From NCBI GenBank assembly GCA_017993715.1, contig JAGOME010000008.1, positions 1 through 64,000 on the forward strand: 64,000 nt of DNA, in the 5' to 3' direction. The notes beneath the pieces are model-generated. The model was not told the origin of the DNA, ran no database searches, and was given only the letters and a program-made list of their open reading frames with translations. The position numbers were made by a program, and so were the translations under genes. Shown piece after piece: positions 7,045-15,162 of the stretch. The DNA comes from Phycicoccus sp. (lineage in GTDB: Bacteria; Actinomycetota; Actinomycetes; Actinomycetales; Dermatophilaceae). Each line of letters begins with the position of its first letter. Position 1 is the stretch's first letter.

Positions 7045-9195
7045 ATGTCGAGCGACGCACCGTCCCCCGCACTCGCCGCCCTGGCTCAGGCCTATCAGGT
7101 GGGCACGGACTTCTGGGACTGGCAGGGACAGCACACGATCGTCTCGCAGGACAGCATTCGCGCCATCCTCCAGGCCATGGACGTGCCGTGTGCCACTGAG
7201 GAGGAGGCCCAGGCCTCGCTCGTCGAAGCCGACCTGCGGGGCTGGCATCGGGTGCTCCCGGCGGTCGTCGTCGCCCGGGAGGGCTGGACGCCCTGGGTGC
7301 CCGTCCACGTTCCCGACGGGGCCGACGTGTCGGTGGTCATCGAGCTCGAGGACGGCACGATCCGCGAGACCTCCGCCGTGGACAACTGGGTGCCGCCACG
7401 CGAGATCGACGGTCAGCTGGTCGGCGAAGCCACCATCGAGCTGCCCGGTGACTTGCCGTTGGGCTACCACCGGCTGGTGGCCACGGTCGGTGCGGCCGTG
7501 GTGGACCCGGTCTCGCTCGTGGGCAGCCTCATCGTCACGCCCGAGCGGCTCGAGCTGCCGGAGTGCCTGGCCTCAGGCCGGGCCGTTGGCCTGATGACGC
7601 AGCTTTATCAGGTGCGGTCCGCCGATAGCTGGGGCGTCGGGGACCTGCATGATCTCGCGACCCTGGGGCGGTGGGCGGCCGCCGACCTCGGGGCCGACTT
7701 CGTCCTGGTCAACCCGCTGCATGCTGCCGAACCCACCCTCCCGATGGAGCCTTCGCCCTATCTGCCCACGACGCGCCGCTTCGTCAACCCGATCTACCTG
7801 CATGTCGAGGACATCCCTGAGATGGCCCGGCTCGAAGCGGGCTTGGCGCAGCACGTCGCGGACCTCGCGCAGAGCGCCCACGGGCTCAACCTCGCGGACA
7901 CCATCGACCGTGATGCCGTCTGGACCTTCAAACGGGCGGCCCTGGAGACCGTCCACACCGTCCCACTCGAGGGCCGTCGGGCCGCGGACCTGGAGCGCTA
8001 TCTCGCGGAGGAGGGCGAGGGCCTGACCACCTTTGCGACCTGGTGTGCGCTGGTCGACGTGCACGGCACCGACACGGCGACGTGGCCGGAGGAGTTGCGC
8101 GATCCAAGCGACCCGGCCGTGGCGGCATTCCGGGACGAGCACGAGAGCGCCGTGGCCTTCCATGCCTGGTTGCAGTGGCTGCTCGACCGCCAGCTGGGCC
8201 GCGCGCAGGGGGCCCTCCGCGACGCCGGCATGAGCCTTGGGGTGATCCACGACCTCGCGGTCGGCGTCCACCCCCACGGCGCAGATGCCTGGGGCCTGTC
8301 CGACGTCCTGGCTCCCGGAGTCACCGTGGGCGCGCCCCCGGACCAGTTCAACCAGTTGGGTCAGAACTGGAGCCAGCCCCCGTGGCGGCCCGATCGACTC
8401 GCCGAGCTTGGCTATGCGCCCTTCCGGGACATGGTGCGCACCGTCCTGCGCGACTCCGGGGGACTGCGCGTCGACCACGTGATCGGTCTGTTCCGACTGT
8501 GGTGGATCCCGCAAGGGCACCTGCCCACGGCCGGCACCTACGTTCGCTACGACCACGAGGCCCTCATCGGCATCCTCGTCCTGGAGGCCCAGCGCGCGGG
8601 AGCAGTCGTCGTCGGCGAGGACCTCGGCGTTGTCGAACCGTCCAGCCGCGACTATCTCCTCGAGCGCGGCATTCTCGGCACGTCCATCCTCTGGTTCGAG
8701 TGGGCCGATGGCCAGCCCCTGCCGCCCGAGCGGTACCGCGAGCTGTGCCTGTCGAGCGTGACCACCCACGACCTGCCCCCCACGGCCGGCTACCTCGCCC
8801 TGGAGCATGTCGCGATCCGGGAGCGGCTCGGCCTGCTGACCAGGTCGGTCGATGAGGAGCGCGCCCAGGAGGAGGGCACCATCGCCACGGTGCGCGAGGC
8901 ACTCCGGGCGAGAGGCTGCCTGGCGGCCGACGACGCCCAGGCCACGACCGCCGATGTCGGCCGGGCTCTGCATGCCTGGATCGGCGCCACCCCCAGCAAG
9001 CTCGTCGGCATCTCCCTCGCGGATCTGGTGGGCGACCTGCGCGCGATCAACCAGCCAGGCACCAACCGGGAGTACCCCAACTGGTCGCTGCCGCTGGCCG
9101 GACCTGACGGTCAGCCGCTCTCACTCGAGGACGCCATGGCCGCCGAGCTCGCCCCGCGCCTGGCTCAGGCCGTCGGCACCTCGGACGTGGACTGA
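7045..9195 (+). CDS. malQ: 4-alpha-glucanotransferase (GH77 amylomaltase)
   Basis: This 716-residue protein matches the bacterial MalQ length. It has an N-terminal beta-rich segment and then a GH77 barrel: MTQLYQVRSADSWGVGDLHD, FVLVNPLHA, SPYLPTTRRFVNPIYL. The catalytic residues are visible as Asp477 in GLRVDH (nucleophile), Glu525 in VVGEDLG (acid/base) and Asp576 in TTHDLPP. The enzyme transfers maltodextrin chains and feeds glycogen and maltose metabolism. ATG 7045 has GGCAGG at good distance; ATG 7036 is an alternative. The last 31 bases overlap the convergent amidotransferase gene. Confidence 0.93.
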   Translation: MSSDAPSPALAALAQAYQVGTDFWDWQGQHTIVSQDSIRAILQAMDVPCATEEEAQASLVEADLRGWHRVLPAVVVAREGWTPWVPVHVPDGADVSVVIELEDGTIRETSAVDNWVPPREIDGQLVGEATIELPGDLPLGYHRLVATVGAAVVDPVSLVGSLIVTPERLELPECLASGRAVGLMTQLYQVRSADSWGVGDLHDLATLGRWAAADLGADFVLVNPLHAAEPTLPMEPSPYLPTTRRFVNPIYLHVEDIPEMARLEAGLAQHVADLAQSAHGLNLADTIDRDAVWTFKRAALETVHTVPLEGRRAADLERYLAEEGEGLTTFATWCALVDVHGTDTATWPEELRDPSDPAVAAFRDEHESAVAFHAWLQWLLDRQLGRAQGALRDAGMSLGVIHDLAVGVHPHGADAWGLSDVLAPGVTVGAPPDQFNQLGQNWSQPPWRPDRLAELGYAPFRDMVRTVLRDSGGLRVDHVIGLFRLWWIPQGHLPTAGTYVRYDHEALIGILVLEAQRAGAVVVGEDLGVVEPSSRDYLLERGILGTSILWFEWADGQPLPPERYRELCLSSVTTHDLPPTAGYLALEHVAIRERLGLLTRSVDEERAQEEGTIATVREALRARGCLAADDAQATTADVGRALHAWIGATPSKLVGISLADLVGDLRAINQPGTNREYPNWSLPLAGPDGQPLSLEDAMAAELAPRLAQAVGTSDVD

Positions 9196-9893
9196 AGGAC
9201 AATGGCCCCGAATCGGTCGGCGATCCCCGACCACCCGGCCAACTCGTCCACGGCGTCGGCCACCGTCGCGGCAAGCTCTCCGGTCAGGGCATTGCGAATG
9301 CCGCCGTCCTTGCTGTCCAACCACACCCCGTAGGTGTGCTCCAGTGCCTCAGGATGGAACTGGACCCCCCACGTGGTCGGCGTGAAGCGGGCCGCCTGGA
9401 CCGACCCGTCGGGTGAGGTCGCCAGCCGCACGGCCTGCGCCGGGAGGTCGAGCACGACGTCCTGGTTGTAGTGGATCGTGCGTCGCCCGGTGGCCCCCGC
9501 GAGCAGATCGTCCTCCTCGCCCTCAGGCGTGAGGGCGACGGGATACAGGCCGAACATTTGGCCGCTGGGGTTGCGTCCGACTCGCCCGCCCAGCGCGCTG
9601 CCAAGGAGCTGGTGTCCCAGGCAGATCCCGAGCGTGGGCAGGGCGCGTCCCGTGGTGTCGCGAATGAGGTCCTTGATGTGGCCGAGCCACGGGTGGTCGG
9701 CGTCATCGTCGGCACTCATCACCCCACCGAGGACGACGAGCGCGTCCGCGTCGACCGCGTCGACCGAGTCCGGCACGGGCTCACCCGCATAGGCGTGGAC
9801 CGTCGTCAGCTCCAGACCCTGGGCGAGCCAGCGGTCGCCATACCAGTCGATGGGGTCCGTGGCGTCGTTCTGGATGATCAGGATCCGGGTCAT
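9165..9893 (-). CDS. Class I glutamine amidotransferase-like protein
   Basis: The 242-residue product has the class I (GMP synthase-type) amidotransferase triad: nucleophile Cys in LGICLGHQLLG and His-Glu in WGVQFHPEAL. Members release ammonia from glutamine; stand-alone forms are often of unknown acceptor, some acting on gamma-glutamyl compounds. It is the last gene of a long minus-strand run and starts inside the stop of the VIT1 gene by an ATGA overlap, so it is probably co-translated with it. A link to iron or manganese handling is only contextual. Confidence 0.85.
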   Translation of the reverse strand: MTRILIIQNDATDPIDWYGDRWLAQGLELTTVHAYAGEPVPDSVDAVDADALVVLGGVMSADDDADHPWLGHIKDLIRDTTGRALPTLGICLGHQLLGSALGGRVGRNPSGQMFGLYPVALTPEGEEDDLLAGATGRRTIHYNQDVVLDLPAQAVRLATSPDGSVQAARFTPTTWGVQFHPEALEHTYGVWLDSKDGGIRNALTGELAATVADAVDELAGWSGIADRFGAIVLQSTSEVPTA

Positions 9894-10603
9894 ACGACAG
9901 TTGCTCCAAACAGGCGACCGATGGCATAGGTGACGGCCATGGCCGCAATGCCACCGCCGACATTGCGCATGATCGCACGCGTGACCGGGGCCCCACCCAG
10001 GCGGGCGCTGACCCCGCCGGTGAGCGCGAGGGCGATGGCCGCAGCGAGGACGGTGACGGGGATCTTCCAGGCCTCCGGCAGGAGCAGGATCGTCAGGAAC
10101 GGGATGATCCCGCCGACGAGGAACGACACCGCCGAGGCGAGGGCGGCATTCCAGGGATTGGTGTATTCCTCTGGGTCGAGCTTGAGCTCGACCTCCGCGT
10201 GCGCGGCAAGGGCGTCGTGCGCGGTGAGCTGGACGGCCACCTCCTGCGCCACCTCCGGCGACAGGCCCTTGGCCACATACAGCGCCGCGAGCTCCTCGAG
10301 CTCGAGCTCAGGCTCATTGGCCAGCTCCCACCGCTCTTTGGCGACCAAGGCCTTCTCGGTGTCGCGCTGGGTGCTGACTGAGACGTACTCGCCGGCGGCC
10401 ATCGACAGGGCGCCCGAGGACAGCCCCGCCAGGCCGGTCGTCAGCAGCACCCCAAAACTCGAGGTCGCCGCGGCGACTCCGACAAGCAGGCCGCTGGTCG
10501 ACACCACGCCGTCGTTGGCGCCGAGGACGCCAGCTCGCAGCCAGTTGAGCCGATTGCCGACGCTGGCGTCGTGCAGCTCGTCGTGGCCCTCAGGGGTGCT
10601 CAT
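9890..10603 (-). CDS. VIT1/CCC1-type iron/manganese transporter
   Basis: This 237-residue membrane protein has the VIT1/CCC1 core: NWLRAGVLGANDGVVSTSGLLVGVAAA as helix 1, LSSGALSMAAGEYVSVSTQRDTEKA as the conserved second helix, a soluble acidic-helical metal-binding insert (ELELEELAALYVAKGLSPE...), and three C-terminal helices. Homologues export or store Fe2+ or Mn2+. ATG 10603 begins MSTPEGHDE; upstream sequence in frame is shadow of the pterin dehydratase. It overlaps both neighbours by 4 bases. Confidence 0.88.
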   Translation of the reverse strand: MSTPEGHDELHDASVGNRLNWLRAGVLGANDGVVSTSGLLVGVAAATSSFGVLLTTGLAGLSSGALSMAAGEYVSVSTQRDTEKALVAKERWELANEPELELEELAALYVAKGLSPEVAQEVAVQLTAHDALAAHAEVELKLDPEEYTNPWNAALASAVSFLVGGIIPFLTILLLPEAWKIPVTVLAAAIALALTGGVSARLGGAPVTRAIMRNVGGGIAAMAVTYAIGRLFGATVV

Positions 10604-10914
10604 CGCGCGGAAACGGCGTTGAACTGCCGCGCCAGCGCACTGATGCGGTGAGCTTGCTCGATGTCCAGTTGGCTCAGTCCGCCCACGTCGTGGGTCGTGA
10701 GGAGCCAATGCGTGATCCGCCAACGGATGTCGATGTCAGGGTGGTGGTTCATCTCCTCGGCGACGTCGGCCGCCTCGGCCACCAGTCGGATGGCGGTCAG
10801 GAAGTCCGGGGCGGCGAACGTGGCCTCGATCGCGTCGCCGTCGCCGCCGCAGGTCCAGTCAGGGAGCTCGAGGAGTTGTCGGGAGATCTCGTCAGGGTCC
10901 AGTCGGCGGGTCAT
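10600..10914 (-). CDS. Pterin-4a-carbinolamine dehydratase
   Basis: The 104-residue product has the full PCD/DCoH signature: the [EDKH]-x3-H-[HN]-[PS]-x-W-like EEMNHHPDIDIRW, with active-site His pair, followed by THDVGGLSQLDIEQAHRI. Known enzymes dehydrate 4a-hydroxytetrahydropterin; in bacteria lacking phenylalanine hydroxylase the family is tied to pterin cofactor recycling. It overlaps the ATPase gene end by 23 bases and the VIT1 start by 4. Confidence 0.9.
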   Translation of the reverse strand: MTRRLDPDEISRQLLELPDWTCGGDGDAIEATFAAPDFLTAIRLVAEAADVAEEMNHHPDIDIRWRITHWLLTTHDVGGLSQLDIEQAHRISALARQFNAVSAR

Positions 10915-12073
10915 CTCGGGCCTCCTCGACCGATGCGGGGCCGATGAACTCGACCTCGTCGACGGCGGGCGGTGCGGGCGCGACCGCCTCTCCAGGAATC
11001 GTATGCCGCGTCAGATCGCCGCGGGCAATGGCTTCGACCCAGTGGCACGCCACCTCGTGGCCCTCAGGCACGCCCGGCAGATCCGGGCGGCGCAGCACCG
11101 GGCGCTCGTCGTCACAGCGGGTGGGCTGGCGCCACGGGCAGCGGGTGTGGAACCGGCAGCCCGGGGGTGGGTTGGACGGAGACGGCAGGTCGCCCGTGAG
11201 GAGGATCTGCTCGCGCGTGTCCTCGATGATTGGGTCGGGCACCGGGACCGCGGAGAGCAATGCGCGGGTGTAGGGGTGCAGTGGCTGCTCGTACAAGGCC
11301 CGCGCGGGAGCCTGCTCGACCAGACCACCGAGGTACATGACCCCGATCCGGTCGCTGATGTGCCGCACCACCGCCAGATCGTGGGCGACGACGATGTACG
11401 TCAGCCCGTACTCCTCCTGGAGGTCCTGCAGGAGGTTGATGACCTGAGCCTGGACCGAGACGTCCAGGGCGCTGACCGGCTCGTCGGCCACAATGAGAGC
11501 CGGGTCGACGCTGAGCGCGCGGGCGATCCCGATGCGTTGACGCTGACCACCGGAGAACTCGTGGGGGTATTTGGTCAAGGCAGCGGACGGCAGGCCCACG
11601 GCCTGGAGCAGCTCGAGCAGCCGAGGCCGCGCTTGGCTGGTCGTCCGCGCGATGCCGTGCGCCATCATCCCCTCGACCAGGAGCGACTCCACGGACTGGC
11701 GTGGGTCCAGGCTCGACAGGGGGTCCTGGAACACCATCTGCATGGTGCGCCGCTTGCGACGCAGGTCCTCGCCTTTGAGGGTCGCGATATCGTCGCCCTC
11801 GATCACGACACTGCCGGCGCTCAGTGGCTCCAACCCCAGCAGGGCCCGGCCCAAGGTGGACTTGCCGCACCCGGACTCTCCGACCAGGCCATATGTCTCG
11901 CCGCGCCGCACCTGCAGGTCGACGCCGTCCACGGCGTAGACATAGCCGACTGTGCGGTCAATGATGGCGCCCCGCTTGATGGGGAAGTGGACCTTGACGC
12001 TGCGGGCATCGACGAGTAGCTCGGCTGGGGTCGATCCGGTCTCGACGGGCGCGGCCTGGGCAGGTGTGCTCAT
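10892..12073 (-). CDS. Oligopeptide/dipeptide ABC importer ATPase (OppF/DppF type)
   Basis: This 393-residue nucleotide-binding subunit has Walker [10 protein letters not shown], a Q-loop [12 protein letters not shown], signature [15 protein letters not shown], Walker B ALIVADEPVSALD, and the H-loop VVAHDLAVV. The C-terminal cysteine-bearing PGCRFHTRCPW segment is typical of OppD/F proteins, where it can hold an Fe-S cluster. It works with the preceding ATPase on the two permeases to import peptides. The gene overlaps its upstream partner by an ATGA, and has an unusually long Pro/Ala-rich C-terminal tail. Confidence 0.93.
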   Translation of the reverse strand: MSTPAQAAPVETGSTPAELLVDARSVKVHFPIKRGAIIDRTVGYVYAVDGVDLQVRRGETYGLVGESGCGKSTLGRALLGLEPLSAGSVVIEGDDIATLKGEDLRRKRRTMQMVFQDPLSSLDPRQSVESLLVEGMMAHGIARTTSQARPRLLELLQAVGLPSAALTKYPHEFSGGQRQRIGIARALSVDPALIVADEPVSALDVSVQAQVINLLQDLQEEYGLTYIVVAHDLAVVRHISDRIGVMYLGGLVEQAPARALYEQPLHPYTRALLSAVPVPDPIIEDTREQILLTGDLPSPSNPPPGCRFHTRCPWRQPTRCDDERPVLRRPDLPGVPEGHEVACHWVEAIARGDLTRHTIPGEAVAPAPPAVDEVEFIGPASVEEARDDPPTGP

Positions 12074-13056
12074 CGCGGCAGCTCCACAGGGTGGTGGCAG
12101 CGCAACCCGCGGCCGTACGACTCCACGAGCTCAGGCGCGCGTTGCGTGCAGGCCTCGACCGGCTGCGAGCAGCGCGGCGCGAAGGCGCACCCGTGATCCC
12201 AGGGGATGTTGTCGGAGACCGAGCCAGGGATGGGCGTTAGTCGTTCTCCGCGAGGGGAATCCAGCCGGGCGATCGAGCCGAGCAAGCCGTTGGTGTAGGG
12301 GTGTCGTGGATCGGCGAAGAGGGGATGGCGCTCGCCTCGCTCGACGATGCGCCCGCCGTAGAGAACGTTGACCTCGTCGCATAGGCCGGCGACGACGCCC
12401 AGGTCATGGGTGATCATGATGAGCGCGGTGCCGGTGTCCTGCACCAGTTCTTTGAGCAGGGCGAGGATCTGGGCCTGGATTGTCACGTCGAGAGCCGTGG
12501 TGGGCTCATCGGCGATGAGCAGTCGCGGCCGACAGGCCAAGGCGATGGCGATGAGCGCGCGCTGGCGCATGCCGCCGGACATCTGATGCGGATAGTCCTT
12601 GATCCGCCGGTCGGGGTCGGGGATCCCCACCCGGCGCAGCAGGTCCGCGGCCACGGGCATGGCGGCCCTGCGGCTCATTCCTTGGTGTCGTTCGAGCACC
12701 TCGGTGACCTGCAGCCCAACGGAGACGACCGGGTTGAGGGAGGACAGGGGGTCCTGGAAGACCATGGCCAGGTCGCGTCCGCGGCGGTCCCGCATGGCAT
12801 CCGGCGAGAGGCTGAGCAGGTCGGTCCCCTCGAAGTCGACCGTGCCCGTGACCCGATTACCGCGTTGGGGGAGCAGCCCCATGATCGCCAGCGACGTCAC
12901 CGACTTGCCGCAGCCGGACTCGCCGACCAGGCCGACGGTCCGGCCCGGGCGGACCTCGAAGCTCACCCCGTCCACCGCGCGGAACGGCTCCTCGCCATGT
13001 CGTTGGAAGGTCACCGTGAGATCGGAGACGGTGAGCAGGGGTGCATCGCTCGGCAT
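12070..13056 (-). CDS. Oligopeptide/dipeptide ABC importer ATPase (OppD/DppD type)
   Basis: The 328-residue product has Walker [10 protein letters not shown] (with Val in place of the usual Thr/Ser pair end), Q-loop [11 protein letters not shown], signature [15 protein letters not shown], Walker [13 protein letters not shown] and H-loop ITHDLGVV, plus the C-terminal [13 protein letters not shown] cysteine segment. ATG 13056 is chosen because AGGAGGTGAG, overlapping the stop of the upstream permease, sits 7-8 nt before it. This is the strongest ribosome site of the operon. Confidence 0.93.
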   Translation of the reverse strand: MPSDAPLLTVSDLTVTFQRHGEEPFRAVDGVSFEVRPGRTVGLVGESGCGKSVTSLAIMGLLPQRGNRVTGTVDFEGTDLLSLSPDAMRDRRGRDLAMVFQDPLSSLNPVVSVGLQVTEVLERHQGMSRRAAMPVAADLLRRVGIPDPDRRIKDYPHQMSGGMRQRALIAIALACRPRLLIADEPTTALDVTIQAQILALLKELVQDTGTALIMITHDLGVVAGLCDEVNVLYGGRIVERGERHPLFADPRHPYTNGLLGSIARLDSPRGERLTPIPGSVSDNIPWDHGCAFAPRCSQPVEACTQRAPELVESYGRGLRCHHPVELPR

Positions 13057-13064
13057 ACCTGAAC

Positions 13065-14069
13065 TCACCTCCTGCTCTTGGGGTCGAGGGCCTCGCGGGT
13101 CGACTCGCCCATGAGGGTGAAGCCGAGCGCGACGACGATGATGCAGGCCGCGGGCCAGAAGGCCAGATGCGGATAGTCCGCCAGATACTGCTGAGACTTG
13201 CCGAGCATCTGCCCCCATTCCGGCTGACGGTCGTCGGGGTTGCCCAGGCCGAGGAACGACAGCGCCGCCGCATCAATGATGGCCACGGCCAGCACCAAGG
13301 TGGCCTGGACAATGACCGGGCCGAGAGCGTTGGGCAGCATGTGCCGGAACACGATCGCGCGCGGTTTGATGCCGAGGGCGCGCGCGGCGAGCACGTGATC
13401 ACTGTGTCGTTGGGCGAGCATGCTGCCCCGCAGGAGCCGGGCGAAGATCGGGATGTTGACGATGGCGATGGCGGTGATGACCGTCCACTGGCTGGGGCGG
13501 GTCGCCAGCGCCGAGATGGAGACAGCGAGCAGCAGGCTGGGGATCGACAGCATCACGTCGACGATGCGCATGACCAGCGAGTCCGCCCACCCGCCTAGGG
13601 CGCCTGCGAGAGTGCCGAGCACGATGCCGCCCACGAGGCCGCCGAGCGTGGCGAAGACACCGACGATGAGGGTTTGTCGCGAGCCGACGATGAGGCGACT
13701 GAGGAGGTCTCGTCCGCGATCGTCCGAGCCGAGCGGGAAGCCGGGCTCGGGTCCGGGGATCGGATTGGACTGGGGTCGAACCTTATCGAGCAGGTAGCCG
13801 ATGGTCGGGTCGTGCGGGGCGATCCACGGTGCGAACAGGGCCAGGAGGAGGAATGCCGTCGTGATGCCGGCGCCGAGCAGGAAGACGGGGTTGCGGCGCA
13901 GCCGACGCCAGGCGCTGGCGATGAGCGAGACGCCTTCACCGCGGACGGTGCCGGACTCCGCGACGGTCACTGCGCCCTCGGAGGTCCCGGATGCTCCCGC
14001 CGTCGACGCGGCGAGGGCATCGATGCGTTCCCTGCGGGCGCGGCCGTAGCGGCCCAGGGGGTTGCTCAT
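13065..14069 (-). CDS. Peptide ABC importer permease (DppC/OppC type)
   Basis: This 334-residue integral membrane protein has a long cytoplasmic N-terminus, a first membrane helix near residue 65 (VFLLGAGITTAFLLLALFAP), an OppC N-terminal segment FPLGSDDRGRDLLSRLI, and five further helices. The coupling (EAA) loop reads ARALGIKPRAIVFRHMLPNALGP. It pairs with the other permease to form the channel. It starts within the stop of that gene (ATGA). Confidence 0.93.
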   Translation of the reverse strand: MSNPLGRYGRARRERIDALAASTAGASGTSEGAVTVAESGTVRGEGVSLIASAWRRLRRNPVFLLGAGITTAFLLLALFAPWIAPHDPTIGYLLDKVRPQSNPIPGPEPGFPLGSDDRGRDLLSRLIVGSRQTLIVGVFATLGGLVGGIVLGTLAGALGGWADSLVMRIVDVMLSIPSLLLAVSISALATRPSQWTVITAIAIVNIPIFARLLRGSMLAQRHSDHVLAARALGIKPRAIVFRHMLPNALGPVIVQATLVLAVAIIDAAALSFLGLGNPDDRQPEWGQMLGKSQQYLADYPHLAFWPAACIIVVALGFTLMGESTREALDPKSRR

Positions 14070-15076
14070 CGCGTCCTCACCCGCGGGTCGATCACGGCAT
14101 AGGAGATGTCGACGATGAGGTTGACCAGGACGAACATGGCCGCGGCCGCGAGGATGAGGACCTGCAGGACCGGGTAGTCGCGGCGTTCGAACGCGATGGC
14201 CAACGCCTCACCCATGCCGCCGAAAGCGAAGACGCGCTCGGTGAGGACGGCTCCGGCGAGCAGCGCCCCGACCTGCAGACCGATCGTCGTCACCACCGGC
14301 AGCAGCGCGTTGCGCAGGACGTGGCGGCCGCGGATGACGCGATGGGTCAGGCCCTTGGCCTCGGCGGTGCGCACGTAGTCCTCATCGAGCACGTCCAGGA
14401 CGCTGGCCCGGGTGATCCGGAAGATCACCGCGAACGGGATCGACGAGAGGGCGACCGCAGGCAGGATCAGGTGTTTGAGCGCATTCGCCGAGCAGTCGAA
14501 CTCCCGGGTGAGCAGACCGTCGAGGACGAAGAAGCCGGTCACGCGGGTGCAGTCCAGGCTCGCGTCCTGGCGGCCGGAGACGGGCAGCACACCCCACCGG
14601 ATGGCGAAGAAGTACTTCAGGAGGAAAGCGAGGAAGAAGACGGGGACGGCCACACCCACGAGGGAGCTGACGATGGAGACGTTGTCGAGCCATCGGCCCT
14701 GGTGGCGGGCAGCGAGGTATCCGAGCGGAATGCCGAGGATGATCGCGATCGCGATGGCCAGGAGGCTGAGCTCGATGGTGGCGGGGAGTCGGGCCAGCAG
14801 GATGTCGAGCGCGTCGCGGCCAGGCAAGACGCCGGTCGAAGAGCCGAAGTCGCCCTGCAGGGCGCGCTGCACGAAGCGGACGTACTGGACATAGATGGGC
14901 TGGTCCAGCCCGAGGACGCGCTCGAGCCGAGCCCTGGACTCGGGGGTCGCGCGCTCTCCGAGGATCGCCGAGACAGGGCCCCCTGGCAGGGACCGCAACC
15001 AGAGGAACAGCAGCATCGACAGGACGATGACCACGCCGGCCATCTGCGCAATCCGCCGGATGACGTACCTGAGCAC
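14066..15076 (-). CDS. Peptide ABC importer permease (DppB/OppB type)
   Basis: The 336-residue product begins VLRYVIRRIAQMAGVVIVLSMLLFLWL, the conserved OppB N-terminus. GTG 15076 is therefore used although the frame is open upstream; AAAGGA lies before it. Six helices and the coupling loop RTAEAKGLTHRVIRGRHVLRNALLP are present. A cysteine-containing periplasmic loop (LDCTRVTGF...FDCSAN) is longer than usual. It follows the binding-protein gene by 86 bases containing a strong hairpin. Confidence 0.92.
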   Translation of the reverse strand: MLRYVIRRIAQMAGVVIVLSMLLFLWLRSLPGGPVSAILGERATPESRARLERVLGLDQPIYVQYVRFVQRALQGDFGSSTGVLPGRDALDILLARLPATIELSLLAIAIAIILGIPLGYLAARHQGRWLDNVSIVSSLVGVAVPVFFLAFLLKYFFAIRWGVLPVSGRQDASLDCTRVTGFFVLDGLLTREFDCSANALKHLILPAVALSSIPFAVIFRITRASVLDVLDEDYVRTAEAKGLTHRVIRGRHVLRNALLPVVTTIGLQVGALLAGAVLTERVFAFGGMGEALAIAFERRDYPVLQVLILAAAAMFVLVNLIVDISYAVIDPRVRTR

Positions 15077-15124
15077 CCGGGCAGGTCCTTTCGTCGAGGC
15101 CGAGGCAGTGGGGGACGAGCGAGG

Positions 15125-15155
15125 TGTCCGGCCGGGCCACGAGGGCCCGGCCGGA
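15125..15155 (-). terminator. Intercistronic hairpin between binding protein and permease genes
   Basis: GTCCGGCCGGGCC (15125-15137) and its exact complement (15143-15155) form a 13-bp all-paired stem with loop ACGAG. No T-run follows. In many ABC operons such a hairpin after the binding-protein gene stabilises that message and lowers read-through into the permease genes, so the binding protein is made in excess; that role is inferred here. Confidence 0.75.
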
Positions 15156-15162
15156 CGGGGGC

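Noticed and set aside
7573..8973. Long open frame on the minus strand opposite malQ (also 17348-18688 opposite typA, 24018-25316 opposite potD)
   Set aside because: These are antisense shadows created by strong third-position GC; their translations have no domain and the sense genes are certain.
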